Shown piece after piece: positions 17,624 through 26,129 of a DNA stretch of 64,000 nt. Where the stretch lies: positions 3,968,001-4,032,000 of the forward strand of contig NZ_CP009455.1 of NCBI RefSeq assembly GCF_000759535.1, in the 5' to 3' direction. This stretch comes from Pseudomonas cremoricolorata (GTDB lineage: Bacteria > Pseudomonadota > Gammaproteobacteria > Pseudomonadales > Pseudomonadaceae). Numbering within the stretch: the first letter of the stretch is position 1; every line of letters starts with the position of its first letter. A model generated the notes under the pieces. It was not told the DNA's origin and did not search any database. It saw nothing but the letters and a program-made list of their open reading frames with translations. A program made the position numbers and the translations under genes.

Positions 17624-20600
17624 TCAGGCGTCTTCCTCGCCGTCGAGCAAATGGGATTCGAGGGCTTCGCGGTACGCACCCGGCTCGCCCCACAGGCCGC
17701 GCTGCTGGGCTTCGAGCAGGCGTTCGGTGAGGTCGCGCAGGGCGTCTGGGTTGTGCTCACGCATGAAGTCGCGGGTGGCGGGGTCGAGCACGTAGGCATC
17801 GGCCAGGCCCTGGTAGTGATGATCGTCGATCAAGTGGGTGGTGGCGTCGAAGGCGAACAGGTTATCGACGGTTGCCGCCAGCTCGAACGCGCCCTTGTAG
17901 CCGTGGCGTTTCACGCCGTCGATCCACTTGGGGTTGAGCGCGCGGGCACGGACCACCCGGTTCAGCTCTTCCTTGAGGGTGCGGATGCGCGGTCGGTCGG
18001 CCTGGCTGTGGTCACCGTGGTAGCTGGCGCGTGGCGCGTCGGCCAAGGTTTCTGCGGCAGCCAGCATGCCACCCTGGAACTGGTAATAGTCGTTGGAATC
18101 GAGCAGGTCATGCTCGTGGTTGTCCTGGTTCTGCAACACCGCCTGCACCTGGCTCAGGCGCTGGGCGAACTGGGCGCGCGCAGGTGTCCCCTCATCGCCG
18201 GCGCCGTAGGCGTAGCCGCCGTGGTTGAGGTAGACCTCGGCAAGATCTGCGCGATCCTGCCACAGGCGCCCGTTGATGGCGTTCTGCACACCCGCGCCAT
18301 AGCTGCCCGGCTTGGCGCCGAACACGCGCCAACCGGCCTGGCGCGCAGCCTGCTCGGCCTCGACACCCTGCGCCAGCAAGGCACTGCGCTCGGCGCGTAC
18401 CCGGGCTGCCAGCGGGTTGATGTCGTCTGGCTCATCGAGCGCGGCCACCGCCTGCACCGCGGCATCGAACAGGCGAATCAGCCCGCCAAAGGCATCACGG
18501 AAAAAGCCCGATACGCGCAAGGTCACATCCACCCGCGGCCGATCGAGCACACTCACCGGCAGGATTTCGAAATCATCGACGCGCTGCGAGCCACTGGCCC
18601 ACACCGGACGCACGCCCATCAGCGCCATGGCCTGGGCGATGTCGTCGCCGCCGGTGCGCATGGTGGCCGTGCCCCACACCGACAGGCCCAACTGGCGCAG
18701 GTGATCGCCGTGGTCTTGCAGGTGACGCTCGAGAATCAGGCTGGCGGAGGCAAAACCCAGGCGCCAGGCGGTCGGGGTTGGCAGGTTGCGCACATCGACG
18801 GTGTAGAAGTTGCGCCCCGTGGGCAGCACATCGAGGCGCCCGCGGCTGGGTGCGCCGCTGGGCCCTGCGGGGACGAAGCGCCCGCTCAAGGCGGCGAGCA
18901 AACCGTTCAGTTCAGCGTCGCCGCAGCGGTCCAGATCAGGGGCGACGTGCTCGACCAAACCACCCAGCACTTCAGCCAGGGGCTGCCAGGCGGCTTGATC
19001 GGGCAGCTGCAAGCTGCCCGCCAGGGCCTGCTCGATCAACGCCAGCGCATACTGTTCCAGCCGCTCGCGGGTATCGCCACAGGTGCGCCAGGAGCCCTCG
19101 CCATAAGGCTTCAAGCACTCAGGGTGCGGACCCTGCCACGGCGCGCCAAGGTCGCAGTCGAGCGGATCGAAGCCCAGCGCCAGGGCCTTGCTCAGCGCCC
19201 GCACCAGGCTGGCATTGGCGCCCTTGCCATCACCGCGCTCGACCCGCAGCAGCGCCAGCAAGGTGTCGCGGCGCAGGCGCCCGTGCGGCGACTCACCGAA
19301 CACATGCAGGCCGTCGCGTATCTGCGATTCCTTCAGGTCGCACAGGTAGGTGTCCAGGCGCGGCAGCCACAGCGCGGCGTCATCCAACTGGCCTTCGAGC
19401 TGCAATTCGCGGTCGATGTGGTTGGCCTTGATCAGTTCGAGGATGTCACGCTGCAGTTCGCGCGCCCGGCGTGGGTCGAGCAGTTGCGCGTCGTAGTATT
19501 CGTCGGCCAGTTGCTCCAGATGGCGCAGCGGCCCGTAGGTTTCGGCGCGAGTCAGCGGCGGCATCAGGTGGTCGATGATCACCGCCTGGGTGCGGCGCTT
19601 GGCCTGGGCGCCCTCGCCCGGGTCGTTGACGATGAACGGGTAGACGTTGGGCAACGGCCCGAGCAACGCATCCGGCCAGCACTGCGCCGAGAGCCCCACG
19701 CCTTTGCCCGGCAGCCACTCCAGGTTGCCGTGCTTGCCCACGTGCACCAGCGCATCGGCACCGTAGGCATGGCGCAACCAGAAATAGAACGCCAGGTAGC
19801 CATGCGGCGGCACCAGGTCGGGGTCGTGGTACACCGCGCTGGCGTCGAGCTGATAACCGCGTGCCGGCTGGATACCGACGAAGGTCAGGCCAAAGCGCAG
19901 CCCGGCGATCATCATCCGCCCACTGCGAAACATCGGGTCGTGTTCAGGCGAGCCCCAACGTTGCAACACCGCCTGGCGGTTGCTTTCCGGCAACTGGGCG
20001 AATGCGCGCTGGTAGTCGTCAAGGCTCAGGCTCTGCGCGCAGGGGCGCTGGTCGAGCTGCTCAAGATCGTTGGTGACGCCGCCCAGCAACTGCTGAATCA
20101 AGGCGGTGCCGCTTTCAGGCAGCGCGTCAAGCGGATAGCCCTGCTGTTGCAGGGCACGAAGAATGTTCAGCGCAGCGCCCGGGGTGTCGAGGCCGACGCC
20201 ATTGCCGATGCGTCCGTCGCGGGTCGGGTAGTTGGCCAGCACCAGGGCCACGCGTTTCTGCCCGTTGGGCAGGCGCGCCAGGTTGACCCAGCGCCGCGCC
20301 AGCTCGGCGACGAAATCCATGCGCTCGGGGTGCGCACGGTAGCAGACCACATCGGCCTGACTGCGCTCGCTGCGCCAGGCCAGGTCCTTGAAGCTGATCG
20401 GCCGGCTGATGATGCGCCCGTCCAGTTCCGGCAGCACGATGTGCATGGCCAGGTCGCGCGCACCGAGGCCCTGCTCGCTCTGCTCCCAGGCAGGCTGGTT
20501 GTCTTGCGCGCAGATGGCCTGCAACACCGGCACGTCACGGCGCAGCGGGCGCAGGTTGGGGCGCTCCGGGCTGGACAGGGCAAAACCTGTGGTGTTGACC

Positions 20601-21385
20601 ACCACTTCAGCTTCGACCTCGTCCATCCAGGCTTGCACCTGCTCAAGGCAGGCGGCATCTTTTAGGCTGGCAACGGCGATGGGCAGCGGGTTGAGCCCAG
20701 CGGCACGCATCCGCGCGCAGAACTGGTCGATGAACCCGGTATTGGCCGCTTGCAGGTGCGAGCGATAGAACAGCAGCGGCGCCACTGGGAAGTCGACCTG
20801 CCAGTCGGCGTACCAGTCGGCCAGGCCGGCATTGGCGATGCGCGGATGATAGACGCTGGTGCGCGGCAAGGGCTCGGGCTCATGCCAGGCGTAATCGCGG
20901 CCCAGCCAGGTGCTGGCGATGCAGTTGAACAGGTTCAGCGCATTGGCCTTGCCGCCCTGGCGTAGGTAGTGCCAGAGCCGCTCGGCGCGGGCGTCGCGCA
21001 CGCTGCCCAGGTCGGTCAGCTCGGGGTCGGGACGGTCATCGCCGGGCACCAGAATCAGCTGTACCCCGCGCGCGGCCAGCTCGACCAGTTGCTCGACACC
21101 ATAGCGCCAGTAGCCGACGCCGCCGTGCAGCGACAGCAGGATGACCTTGGCGTGACGCAGCACCTCATCGACGTACAGGTCGACCGAGGCGTGGTTCTGC
21201 ACCTGCATCGGGTTGGCCAGGCGCACGCTGGGGAAATCCGCCGGCAACTGCTCGGCGGTTTCGGCCAGCAGCGCCAGGTGCGAATCACCGCTGCACAGAA
21301 TCACCAGCTCGGCTGGGGTCTGGCCCAGGTCGGCGATGCTATCGTCGGGTACGAAGCCGCCGGGCTGGGTGCGCAGCAGGTGCAT
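17624..21385 (-). CDS. cobN: Cobaltochelatase subunit CobN
   Basis: A 1253-aa CobN/BchH family protein, the large porphyrinoid-binding subunit inserting cobalt into hydrogenobyrinic acid a,c-diamide in the aerobic B12 route. It is close to the roughly 1275 aa of the characterised enzyme. Conserved stretches include [57 protein letters not shown] and [21 protein letters not shown]. It follows cobW by 3 bp and precedes the AAA chelatase gene by 1 bp. A long open frame on the opposite strand is only a shadow of its high-GC codons. Confidence 0.96.
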   Translation of the reverse strand: MHLLRTQPGGFVPDDSIADLGQTPAELVILCSGDSHLALLAETAEQLPADFPSVRLANPMQVQNHASVDLYVDEVLRHAKVILLSLHGGVGYWRYGVEQLVELAARGVQLILVPGDDRPDPELTDLGSVRDARAERLWHYLRQGGKANALNLFNCIASTWLGRDYAWHEPEPLPRTSVYHPRIANAGLADWYADWQVDFPVAPLLFYRSHLQAANTGFIDQFCARMRAAGLNPLPIAVASLKDAACLEQVQAWMDEVEAEVVVNTTGFALSSPERPNLRPLRRDVPVLQAICAQDNQPAWEQSEQGLGARDLAMHIVLPELDGRIISRPISFKDLAWRSERSQADVVCYRAHPERMDFVAELARRWVNLARLPNGQKRVALVLANYPTRDGRIGNGVGLDTPGAALNILRALQQQGYPLDALPESGTALIQQLLGGVTNDLEQLDQRPCAQSLSLDDYQRAFAQLPESNRQAVLQRWGSPEHDPMFRSGRMMIAGLRFGLTFVGIQPARGYQLDASAVYHDPDLVPPHGYLAFYFWLRHAYGADALVHVGKHGNLEWLPGKGVGLSAQCWPDALLGPLPNVYPFIVNDPGEGAQAKRRTQAVIIDHLMPPLTRAETYGPLRHLEQLADEYYDAQLLDPRRARELQRDILELIKANHIDRELQLEGQLDDAALWLPRLDTYLCDLKESQIRDGLHVFGESPHGRLRRDTLLALLRVERGDGKGANASLVRALSKALALGFDPLDCDLGAPWQGPHPECLKPYGEGSWRTCGDTRERLEQYALALIEQALAGSLQLPDQAAWQPLAEVLGGLVEHVAPDLDRCGDAELNGLLAALSGRFVPAGPSGAPSRGRLDVLPTGRNFYTVDVRNLPTPTAWRLGFASASLILERHLQDHGDHLRQLGLSVWGTATMRTGGDDIAQAMALMGVRPVWASGSQRVDDFEILPVSVLDRPRVDVTLRVSGFFRDAFGGLIRLFDAAVQAVAALDEPDDINPLAARVRAERSALLAQGVEAEQAARQAGWRVFGAKPGSYGAGVQNAINGRLWQDRADLAEVYLNHGGYAYGAGDEGTPARAQFAQRLSQVQAVLQNQDNHEHDLLDSNDYYQFQGGMLAAAETLADAPRASYHGDHSQADRPRIRTLKEELNRVVRARALNPKWIDGVKRHGYKGAFELAATVDNLFAFDATTHLIDDHHYQGLADAYVLDPATRDFMREHNPDALRDLTERLLEAQQRGLWGEPGAYREALESHLLDGEEDA

Positions 21386-21388
21386 CGA

Positions 21389-22459
21389 TCAGGCGCCCAG
21401 GGCCTGGCGCAGGCGCGCTTCGAGCACCGCGGCGTCGAGGTCCTGGCCGATCAGCACCAGGCGCGTGATGCGCGCTTCATCGCTGCGCCATGGGCGGTCG
21501 AAGTGCTTGTCGAAGCGGCTGCCAACGCCCTGGATGAGCAGGCGCATGGGTTTGCCGGGCACTGCCGCGAAGCCCTTGGCGCGCAGGATGCCGAACTCGG
21601 CCACCAACTGGCCCAGCGCATCGAGCAGCAGGCGCTCGTCGGCTTCGGGCAGGTCGAGGGAAATCGAATCGAAGGCGTCGTGGTCGTGGTCGTCGTGCTC
21701 GCCGTCTTCGTCGTGGTGCGAATCGTGGTGGGTGCGGCGGCCATCGATGTGCACCTCCGACTCGGCGCCAAGACCCAGCAGCACCTCCAGCGGCAGACGA
21801 CCGCTGCTGGCTTCGATCACTTTCACCGCAGGCGGCAGTTCTTCCTGCACCTCGGCGCGGACCTTGGCCAGGCCCTCGGCGTCGATCAGGTCAGCCTTGT
21901 TCAGCACCACCAGGTCAGCACTGGCCAACTGGTCGGCAAACAGCTCGTGCAGCGGCGATTCGTGGTCCAGATTTGGGTCGAGCTTGCGCTGGGCGTCGAC
22001 CTGGTCGGGGTAGGCGGCGAAGGTGCCGGCGGCGACCGCCGGGCTGTCGACCACGGTAATCACCGCATCGACGGTGCAGGCATTGCGAATTTCCGGCCAC
22101 TGGAACGCTTGCACCAAAGGTTTGGGCAAGGCCAGGCCACTGGTTTCGATGAGGATGTGGTCCAGGTCGCCCCGGCGCGCCACCAACTCGCGCATCACCG
22201 GGAAGAACTCTTCCTGCACCGTGCAGCACAGGCAGCCGTTGGCCAGTTCATAGACCCGGCCGGTGGCCTCCTCTTCGCTGCAGCCGATGCTGCATTGCTT
22301 GAGGATGTCACCGTCGATACCCAGCTCACCGAACTCGTTGACGATCACCGCGATCCGCCGGCCCTGGGCATTGTCGAGCATGTGCCGCAGCAACGTGGTT
22401 TTCCCCGAGCCGAGGAAGCCGGTGACGATGGTAACGGGGAGCTTGGCCAGTGTTTTCAT
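21389..22459 (-). CDS. cobW: CobW metallochaperone GTPase
   Basis: A 356-aa COG0523 G3E GTPase. The P-loop GFLGSGKT is at 14-21, the metal-binding CXCC motif GCLCC at 75-79, and the guanine specificity motif LNKAD follows. A His/Asp-rich loop (HHDSHHDEDGEHDDHDHD) and a CobW C-terminal domain complete the protein. CobW is thought to deliver cobalt to the CobN chelatase, in keeping with the next gene. The frame opens at 22969, but those upstream codons lie inside the cobalamin riboswitch; the ATG at 22459 is preceded by AAGGG. Confidence 0.93.
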   Translation of the reverse strand: MKTLAKLPVTIVTGFLGSGKTTLLRHMLDNAQGRRIAVIVNEFGELGIDGDILKQCSIGCSEEEATGRVYELANGCLCCTVQEEFFPVMRELVARRGDLDHILIETSGLALPKPLVQAFQWPEIRNACTVDAVITVVDSPAVAAGTFAAYPDQVDAQRKLDPNLDHESPLHELFADQLASADLVVLNKADLIDAEGLAKVRAEVQEELPPAVKVIEASSGRLPLEVLLGLGAESEVHIDGRRTHHDSHHDEDGEHDDHDHDAFDSISLDLPEADERLLLDALGQLVAEFGILRAKGFAAVPGKPMRLLIQGVGSRFDKHFDRPWRSDEARITRLVLIGQDLDAAVLEARLRQALGA

Positions 22460-22564
22460 GGATCGGTGCCCTTGGCAGGATGGCGCGGGCATGCGGGACG
22501 ATCGCCTGCGGCCAGGCTGGCCGAGCGTGCTCGCCACCGGATCACCCCGCCCGGTTGATAGTCG

Positions 22565-22760
22565 AAAGCCGTCCGAGGCAGGTCTCCTGGCTTGCACCGG
22601 GCTCATCAAGAGCTTGGACATCGACGCCTTCCCGCAGCTGCGCAGTGGCCGTGTCGATGTGCTTCGGTGCTTACAGTTGCGGGGGCAGCCGCGGCCTTTA
22701 CCGCGTTCCCGTCTTAGCTCGGATGGGCAAAGACAGCCACCCGAGAACCTCGAAGCGGCA
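22565..22760 (-). promoter_or_regulatory. Cobalamin riboswitch controlling cobW-cobN-chlI-chlD
   Basis: On the minus strand the RNA contains the core GGCTGCCCCCGCAACTGTAA (around 22690-22670) and the B12 box AGCCAGGAGACCTGCC (22592-22577), both near-invariant in cobalamin aptamers. About 105 nt separate the box from the cobW start, room for an expression platform. B12 binding should repress cobW and the chelatase genes. Confidence 0.93.
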
Positions 22761-22844
22761 AGGCTACGCAGTGCCTGCCAGACGGTCAACCGCTGGCGGT
22801 GATTGACGGGAAATACGCCCCATGATTTGCTAGCGCACTTACGT

Positions 22845-23045
22845 TCAGGTGCCCCTTGTATTGGGGTGAAACGGGAAACCGGTGCGTCCGTGCTGCCCAG
22901 GCAGACAGGACAAGGCCGGTGCTGCCCCCGCAACGGTAAGCGAGCCAGGCGTCTTGACCACTGGGCCACTGCAACGGCCTGGGAAGGACGATGCCACGCA
23001 CTGGAAGCCCTGCTTCCGCTCGCCAGCCCGGAGACCGGCCTGATG
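22845..23045 (+). promoter_or_regulatory. Cobalamin riboswitch controlling cbtB-cbtA
   Basis: On the plus strand: TGAAACGGGAAACCGGTGCG (22867 on), the core GCTGCCCCCGCAACGGTAAG (22921-22940), and a variant B12 box AGCCCGGAGACCGGCC (23025-23040). It lies 123 nt before the cbtB start and is back to back with the minus-strand riboswitch, leaving only about 85 bp for two divergent promoters. Confidence 0.93.
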
Positions 23046-23167
23046 CGTCGATCTACACCCCGCGGTGGGCGGGCGCTGTCGTCTGCCTCAGTGCCGTCCG
23101 GTGCTGGGGCGTTCGCGCGTGGCCTGCCTTCGAAGAGTCTGTCTTTCAGTCAGCAGAGGAACGCGTC

Positions 23168-23353
23168 ATGCCCATCACCAGCGCCAAACCTACCCTGGTC
23201 ACCCCCACCACCCTGAGCCAGCGCATCACGGTCGCCCTCGGCGCCAGCCTGCTGGGCCTGTGCCTGGTGTACTTCGCCGGCTTCTCGCACATCGAAGCGG
23301 TGCACAACGCCGCCCACGACACCCGCCACAGCGCCGCCTTCCCCTGCCACTGA
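23168..23353 (+). CDS. cbtB: Cobalt transporter subunit CbtB
   Basis: A 61-aa single-helix membrane protein (membrane segment about residues 20-38). Its C-terminus carries the CbtB metal motif: H41, H46, H50, H54 and the terminal FPCH. The frame is open upstream to 22991, but the ATG at 23168 has AGAGGA eight bases before it and gives the family length. CbtAB is a predicted cobalt uptake system regularly found behind B12 riboswitches. Confidence 0.93.
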   Translation: MPITSAKPTLVTPTTLSQRITVALGASLLGLCLVYFAGFSHIEAVHNAAHDTRHSAAFPCH

Positions 23354-23363
23354 GACCGCCGCC

Positions 23364-24053
23364 ATGATCACTCGTATCGCCCGCACCGCCGGGTTCAGTG
23401 GCCTGCTCGCCGCGCTGCTGCTGACTGCGCTGCAAAGCCTGTGGGTCAGCCCGCTGATTCTCCAGGCCGAAACCTTCGAGGTCGCCGAACCGGTGGCCAC
23501 GCAGCACGAACACCCCGAGGGCGCCGCTACTCACGAACACAGCGCCGAAGCCTGGGCGCCGCAAGACGGCTGGCAGCGGGTACTGTCGACCACAGGCGGC
23601 AACCTGGTGGTCGCGGTCGGTTTCGCCCTGATGCTGGCCGCGCTCTATAGCCTGCGCGAGCCGAACAGGGTTGCCACCGGCGCGCTGTGGGGGTTGGCTG
23701 GCTTTGCCGTGTTCTGCCTGGCACCGACCCTGGGCTTGCCGCCGGAATTGCCGGGCACTGCCGCCGCCGATCTGGGGCAGCGACAGACCTGGTGGATCGC
23801 CACCGCCGCTGCTACCGCAGCAGGCCTGGGCTTGATGGTCTTCGCCCGCTCGTGGCTGTTCAAGCTGCTCGGCGCTGCCTTGCTGGTAGCGCCGCATGTG
23901 GTCGGCGCACCGCAACCGGAAATGCACGCAAGCTTGGCCCCCGAGGCCCTGGAGGCACAGTTCAAGCTCGCTTCATGGCTGACCAACGCCGCCTTCTGGC
24001 TGGCCCTGGGGCTGCTCAGCGCCTGGTTGTACCGGCGCGGCGCGCGTGCCTGA
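23364..24053 (+). CDS. cbtA: Cobalt transporter subunit CbtA
   Basis: A 229-aa membrane protein with about five helices. The loop after helix 1 is His-rich (ATQHEHPEGAATHEHSAEA), as in CbtA proteins, and GLPPELPGTAAADL and a late APHVVGAP are family features. It follows cbtB by 10 bp. With CbtB it should import cobalt for the corrin pathway encoded around it, though transport has been inferred mainly from riboswitch and gene context. Confidence 0.92.
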   Translation: MITRIARTAGFSGLLAALLLTALQSLWVSPLILQAETFEVAEPVATQHEHPEGAATHEHSAEAWAPQDGWQRVLSTTGGNLVVAVGFALMLAALYSLREPNRVATGALWGLAGFAVFCLAPTLGLPPELPGTAAADLGQRQTWWIATAAATAAGLGLMVFARSWLFKLLGAALLVAPHVVGAPQPEMHASLAPEALEAQFKLASWLTNAAFWLALGLLSAWLYRRGARA

Positions 24054-24054
24054 C

Positions 24055-24456
24055 ATGCCCGCTGAGCCGGCGCTGTATGCCGGCTTCGGCTGTCAACGCG
24101 GCTGCTCGGTGCAGGCGCTGTCGGCGCTGCTGCACGACACCTTGCACCAGCAGGGTCTGGCGGTTGCCTCGCTCAAGGCCATCGCCAGCATCGACCTGAA
24201 GGCTGCTGAACCGGGACTTGTAGCGCTGGCCGCGCAGCTGGGTCTACCGCTGCTGACCTTCGATGCCGCCACGTTGAACGGGGTCGTCGTCCAGCTTAGC
24301 CAACGCTCGGCCAGCGCCTTCGCCCACACCGGCTGCTGGGGTGTGGCCGAGAGCGCCGCGCTGGTGGCCGCCACCTGCGCCGAAGGGTCAGCGCGCCTGT
24401 GGGTCGAGCGGCGTGTCGCAGGCAAGGCTACCCTTGCGCTGGCTGGACGCGGATAA
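24055..24456 (+). CDS. cobE: Cobalamin biosynthesis protein CobE / CbiG C-terminal family
   Basis: A 133-aa protein with the CbiG/CobE fold: LYAGFGCQRGCSVQAL near the start, then LTFDAATLNGV, and SVAEAAA-like GVAESAALVAA late in the chain. CobE is required in the aerobic corrin pathway; a role in handling the C20 acetyl fragment or intermediates has been suggested. The ATG at 24055 lies one base after the cbtA stop; a GTG at 24046 overlapping cbtA is an alternative. Confidence 0.85.
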   Translation: MPAEPALYAGFGCQRGCSVQALSALLHDTLHQQGLAVASLKAIASIDLKAAEPGLVALAAQLGLPLLTFDAATLNGVVVQLSQRSASAFAHTGCWGVAESAALVAATCAEGSARLWVERRVAGKATLALAGRG

Positions 24457-24489
24457 TCGCGCCCTTTCGACCCGCAGCAAGGACTTTTC

Positions 24490-25236
24490 ATGACGGTCTA
24501 TTTCATCGGTGCCGGCCCTGGCGACCCGGAGCTGATCACGGTCAAGGGCCAGCGCCTGATCCGTCAGTGCCCGGTGATCATCTACGCAGGCTCGCTGGTT
24601 CCAGCGGCGGTGCTTGAAGGGCACCAGGCGCTGCAGGTGCTCAACAGCGCCGAGATGAACCTCGAACAGATCATCGAGGCCATCGACCACGCGCACCGCC
24701 AAGGCCAGGACGTGGCTCGCGTGCACAGCGGCGATCCGAGCCTGTATGGTGCCATCGGCGAACAGATCGCCAGGCTGCGCCTGCTCGACATTCCTTACCA
24801 GATCATTCCCGGTGTGACCGCCACCGCGGCCAGTGCCGCACTGCTGGGCTGCGAACTCACCCTGCCCGGCGTCGCGCAAACGGTCATCCTCACCCGCTAC
24901 GGCGACAGCTCACCCATGCCTGCGGGTGAACAACTGGCCGATCTGGCCCGGCATGGCTGCACCCTGGCGATCCACTTGGGCGTCAGGCATCTGCCGCAAA
25001 TCGTCACCCAGTTGCTGCCGCATTACGGTGCCCGGTGCCCGGTGGCAGTGGTGCACCGTGCCACCTGGCCCGACCAGGACTGGGTGCTGGGTACGCTCGA
25101 AGATATCGCCGACCTCACCAACGCCAAGGGCTTTCGGCGTACTGCGCTGATCCTGGTCGGTCCAGTGCTGGGCGATGCGCCGTTCTCCGAGTCGGCACTT
25201 TACCGCGCCAGCCACGCCCACCTGTATCGCCCCTGA
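24490..25236 (+). CDS. cobM: Precorrin-4 C11-methyltransferase
   Basis: A 248-aa SAM-dependent tetrapyrrole methylase. GAGPGDPELITVKG at the start, VARVHSGDPSLYGAIGEQ, and IPGVTATAASAALLGCELTLP are the classic CobM/CbiF motifs. It methylates C-11 of precorrin-4 to precorrin-5. It lies 33 bp after cobE and is probably part of the riboswitch-controlled cbtBA-cobE unit. Confidence 0.95.
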   Translation: MTVYFIGAGPGDPELITVKGQRLIRQCPVIIYAGSLVPAAVLEGHQALQVLNSAEMNLEQIIEAIDHAHRQGQDVARVHSGDPSLYGAIGEQIARLRLLDIPYQIIPGVTATAASAALLGCELTLPGVAQTVILTRYGDSSPMPAGEQLADLARHGCTLAIHLGVRHLPQIVTQLLPHYGARCPVAVVHRATWPDQDWVLGTLEDIADLTNAKGFRRTALILVGPVLGDAPFSESALYRASHAHLYRP

Positions 25237-25508
25237 GCCGCAACGCTCACCCGTTGCACCTCGCCTGCACTGCCGGGAAGGCGCCTTCCATCGTCTCCCC
25301 TGCGTAGGACGTCAGGCGTCGCCTAGACTGCACTCATCACCTTCGCTTGTAGGATTTTTCGTCAGATCATCAAGGCTTTTTCAACACTTCTCTGTCCGCC
25401 ATTACTAAGCCGCCAGATTCGACGTATGGTGCGCGTCCTCTGCTGAGGCAGCGACGTGTTCCTGGGTGATTTCAGGAAACGGACCACCTTTCCGACAGGA
25501 GTTTTCCC

Positions 25509-26123
25509 ATGACAAGCGTACTGGTAGTCGATGACCACGCTGCCATTCGATTTGCCGTAAGCATGTTGCTCGAGAACCAGCATTTCGACCTGGTCGGCAC
25601 CGCCAGCGACGGCATGCAGGCGGTTGAAATGGCTCGCAAACTGCACCCCGACGTTGTCATCCTCGATATCGGCCTGCCACGCCTGGACGGTATGGAGGTG
25701 ATCAAGCGCCTGCAACTGCTCGAGCCCGCCCCCAAGATCATGGTCCTCACCGGCCAACCTGCCGATCTCTACGTGCGGCGCTGTCTGGACGCCGGCATCT
25801 CGGCTTTCGTCAACAAGGACGAAGACCTCGACTCGCTGATCTTCGCCCTCAAGGCCCTGGTCAAAGGCTATTCGACCTTCCCGCAGATGGCCGTCAACAG
25901 CAGCTCGCTGGAAAGCGAGTCGGCGCGCCTGGCGAGCCTGTCGAACCGTGAGGTGGAAGTGCTGCGTCGCCTCACCCGCGGCGAAAGCAACAAGTTCATC
26001 GGGGAAAAGATGAACCTCAGCGCCAAGACCATCAGCACCTACCGCGGACGCATCATGGACAAGCTCAAGACCGAGTCGCTGGTGGAGATGGTCGACCTAG
26101 CCAAACGCAACCAAGTGAACTGA
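25509..26123 (+). CDS. NarL/BvgA-family response regulator
   Basis: A 204-aa regulator. The receiver has the acidic pocket D8-D9 and phosphoacceptor D53 (VVILDIGLP), with a receiver Thr/Lys pair (VLTGQP, FVNKDED). A LuxR-type helix-turn-helix occupies about 140-200 (LSNREVEVLRRLTRGESNKFIGEKMNLSAKTISTYRGRIMDKL). The proportions match BvgA/EvgA. It precedes the BvgS-like kinase by 6 bp and should be its partner. The 272-bp region upstream holds no gene I can identify and probably carries the promoter. Confidence 0.92.
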   Translation: MTSVLVVDDHAAIRFAVSMLLENQHFDLVGTASDGMQAVEMARKLHPDVVILDIGLPRLDGMEVIKRLQLLEPAPKIMVLTGQPADLYVRRCLDAGISAFVNKDEDLDSLIFALKALVKGYSTFPQMAVNSSSLESESARLASLSNREVEVLRRLTRGESNKFIGEKMNLSAKTISTYRGRIMDKLKTESLVEMVDLAKRNQVN

Positions 26124-26129
26124 GCACCC

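Noticed and set aside
17222..20665. Very long plus-strand open frame opposite cobN
   Set aside because: The translation has no family features, and the opposite strand encodes an unmistakable CobN. Long antisense frames are expected in high-GC Pseudomonas genes.
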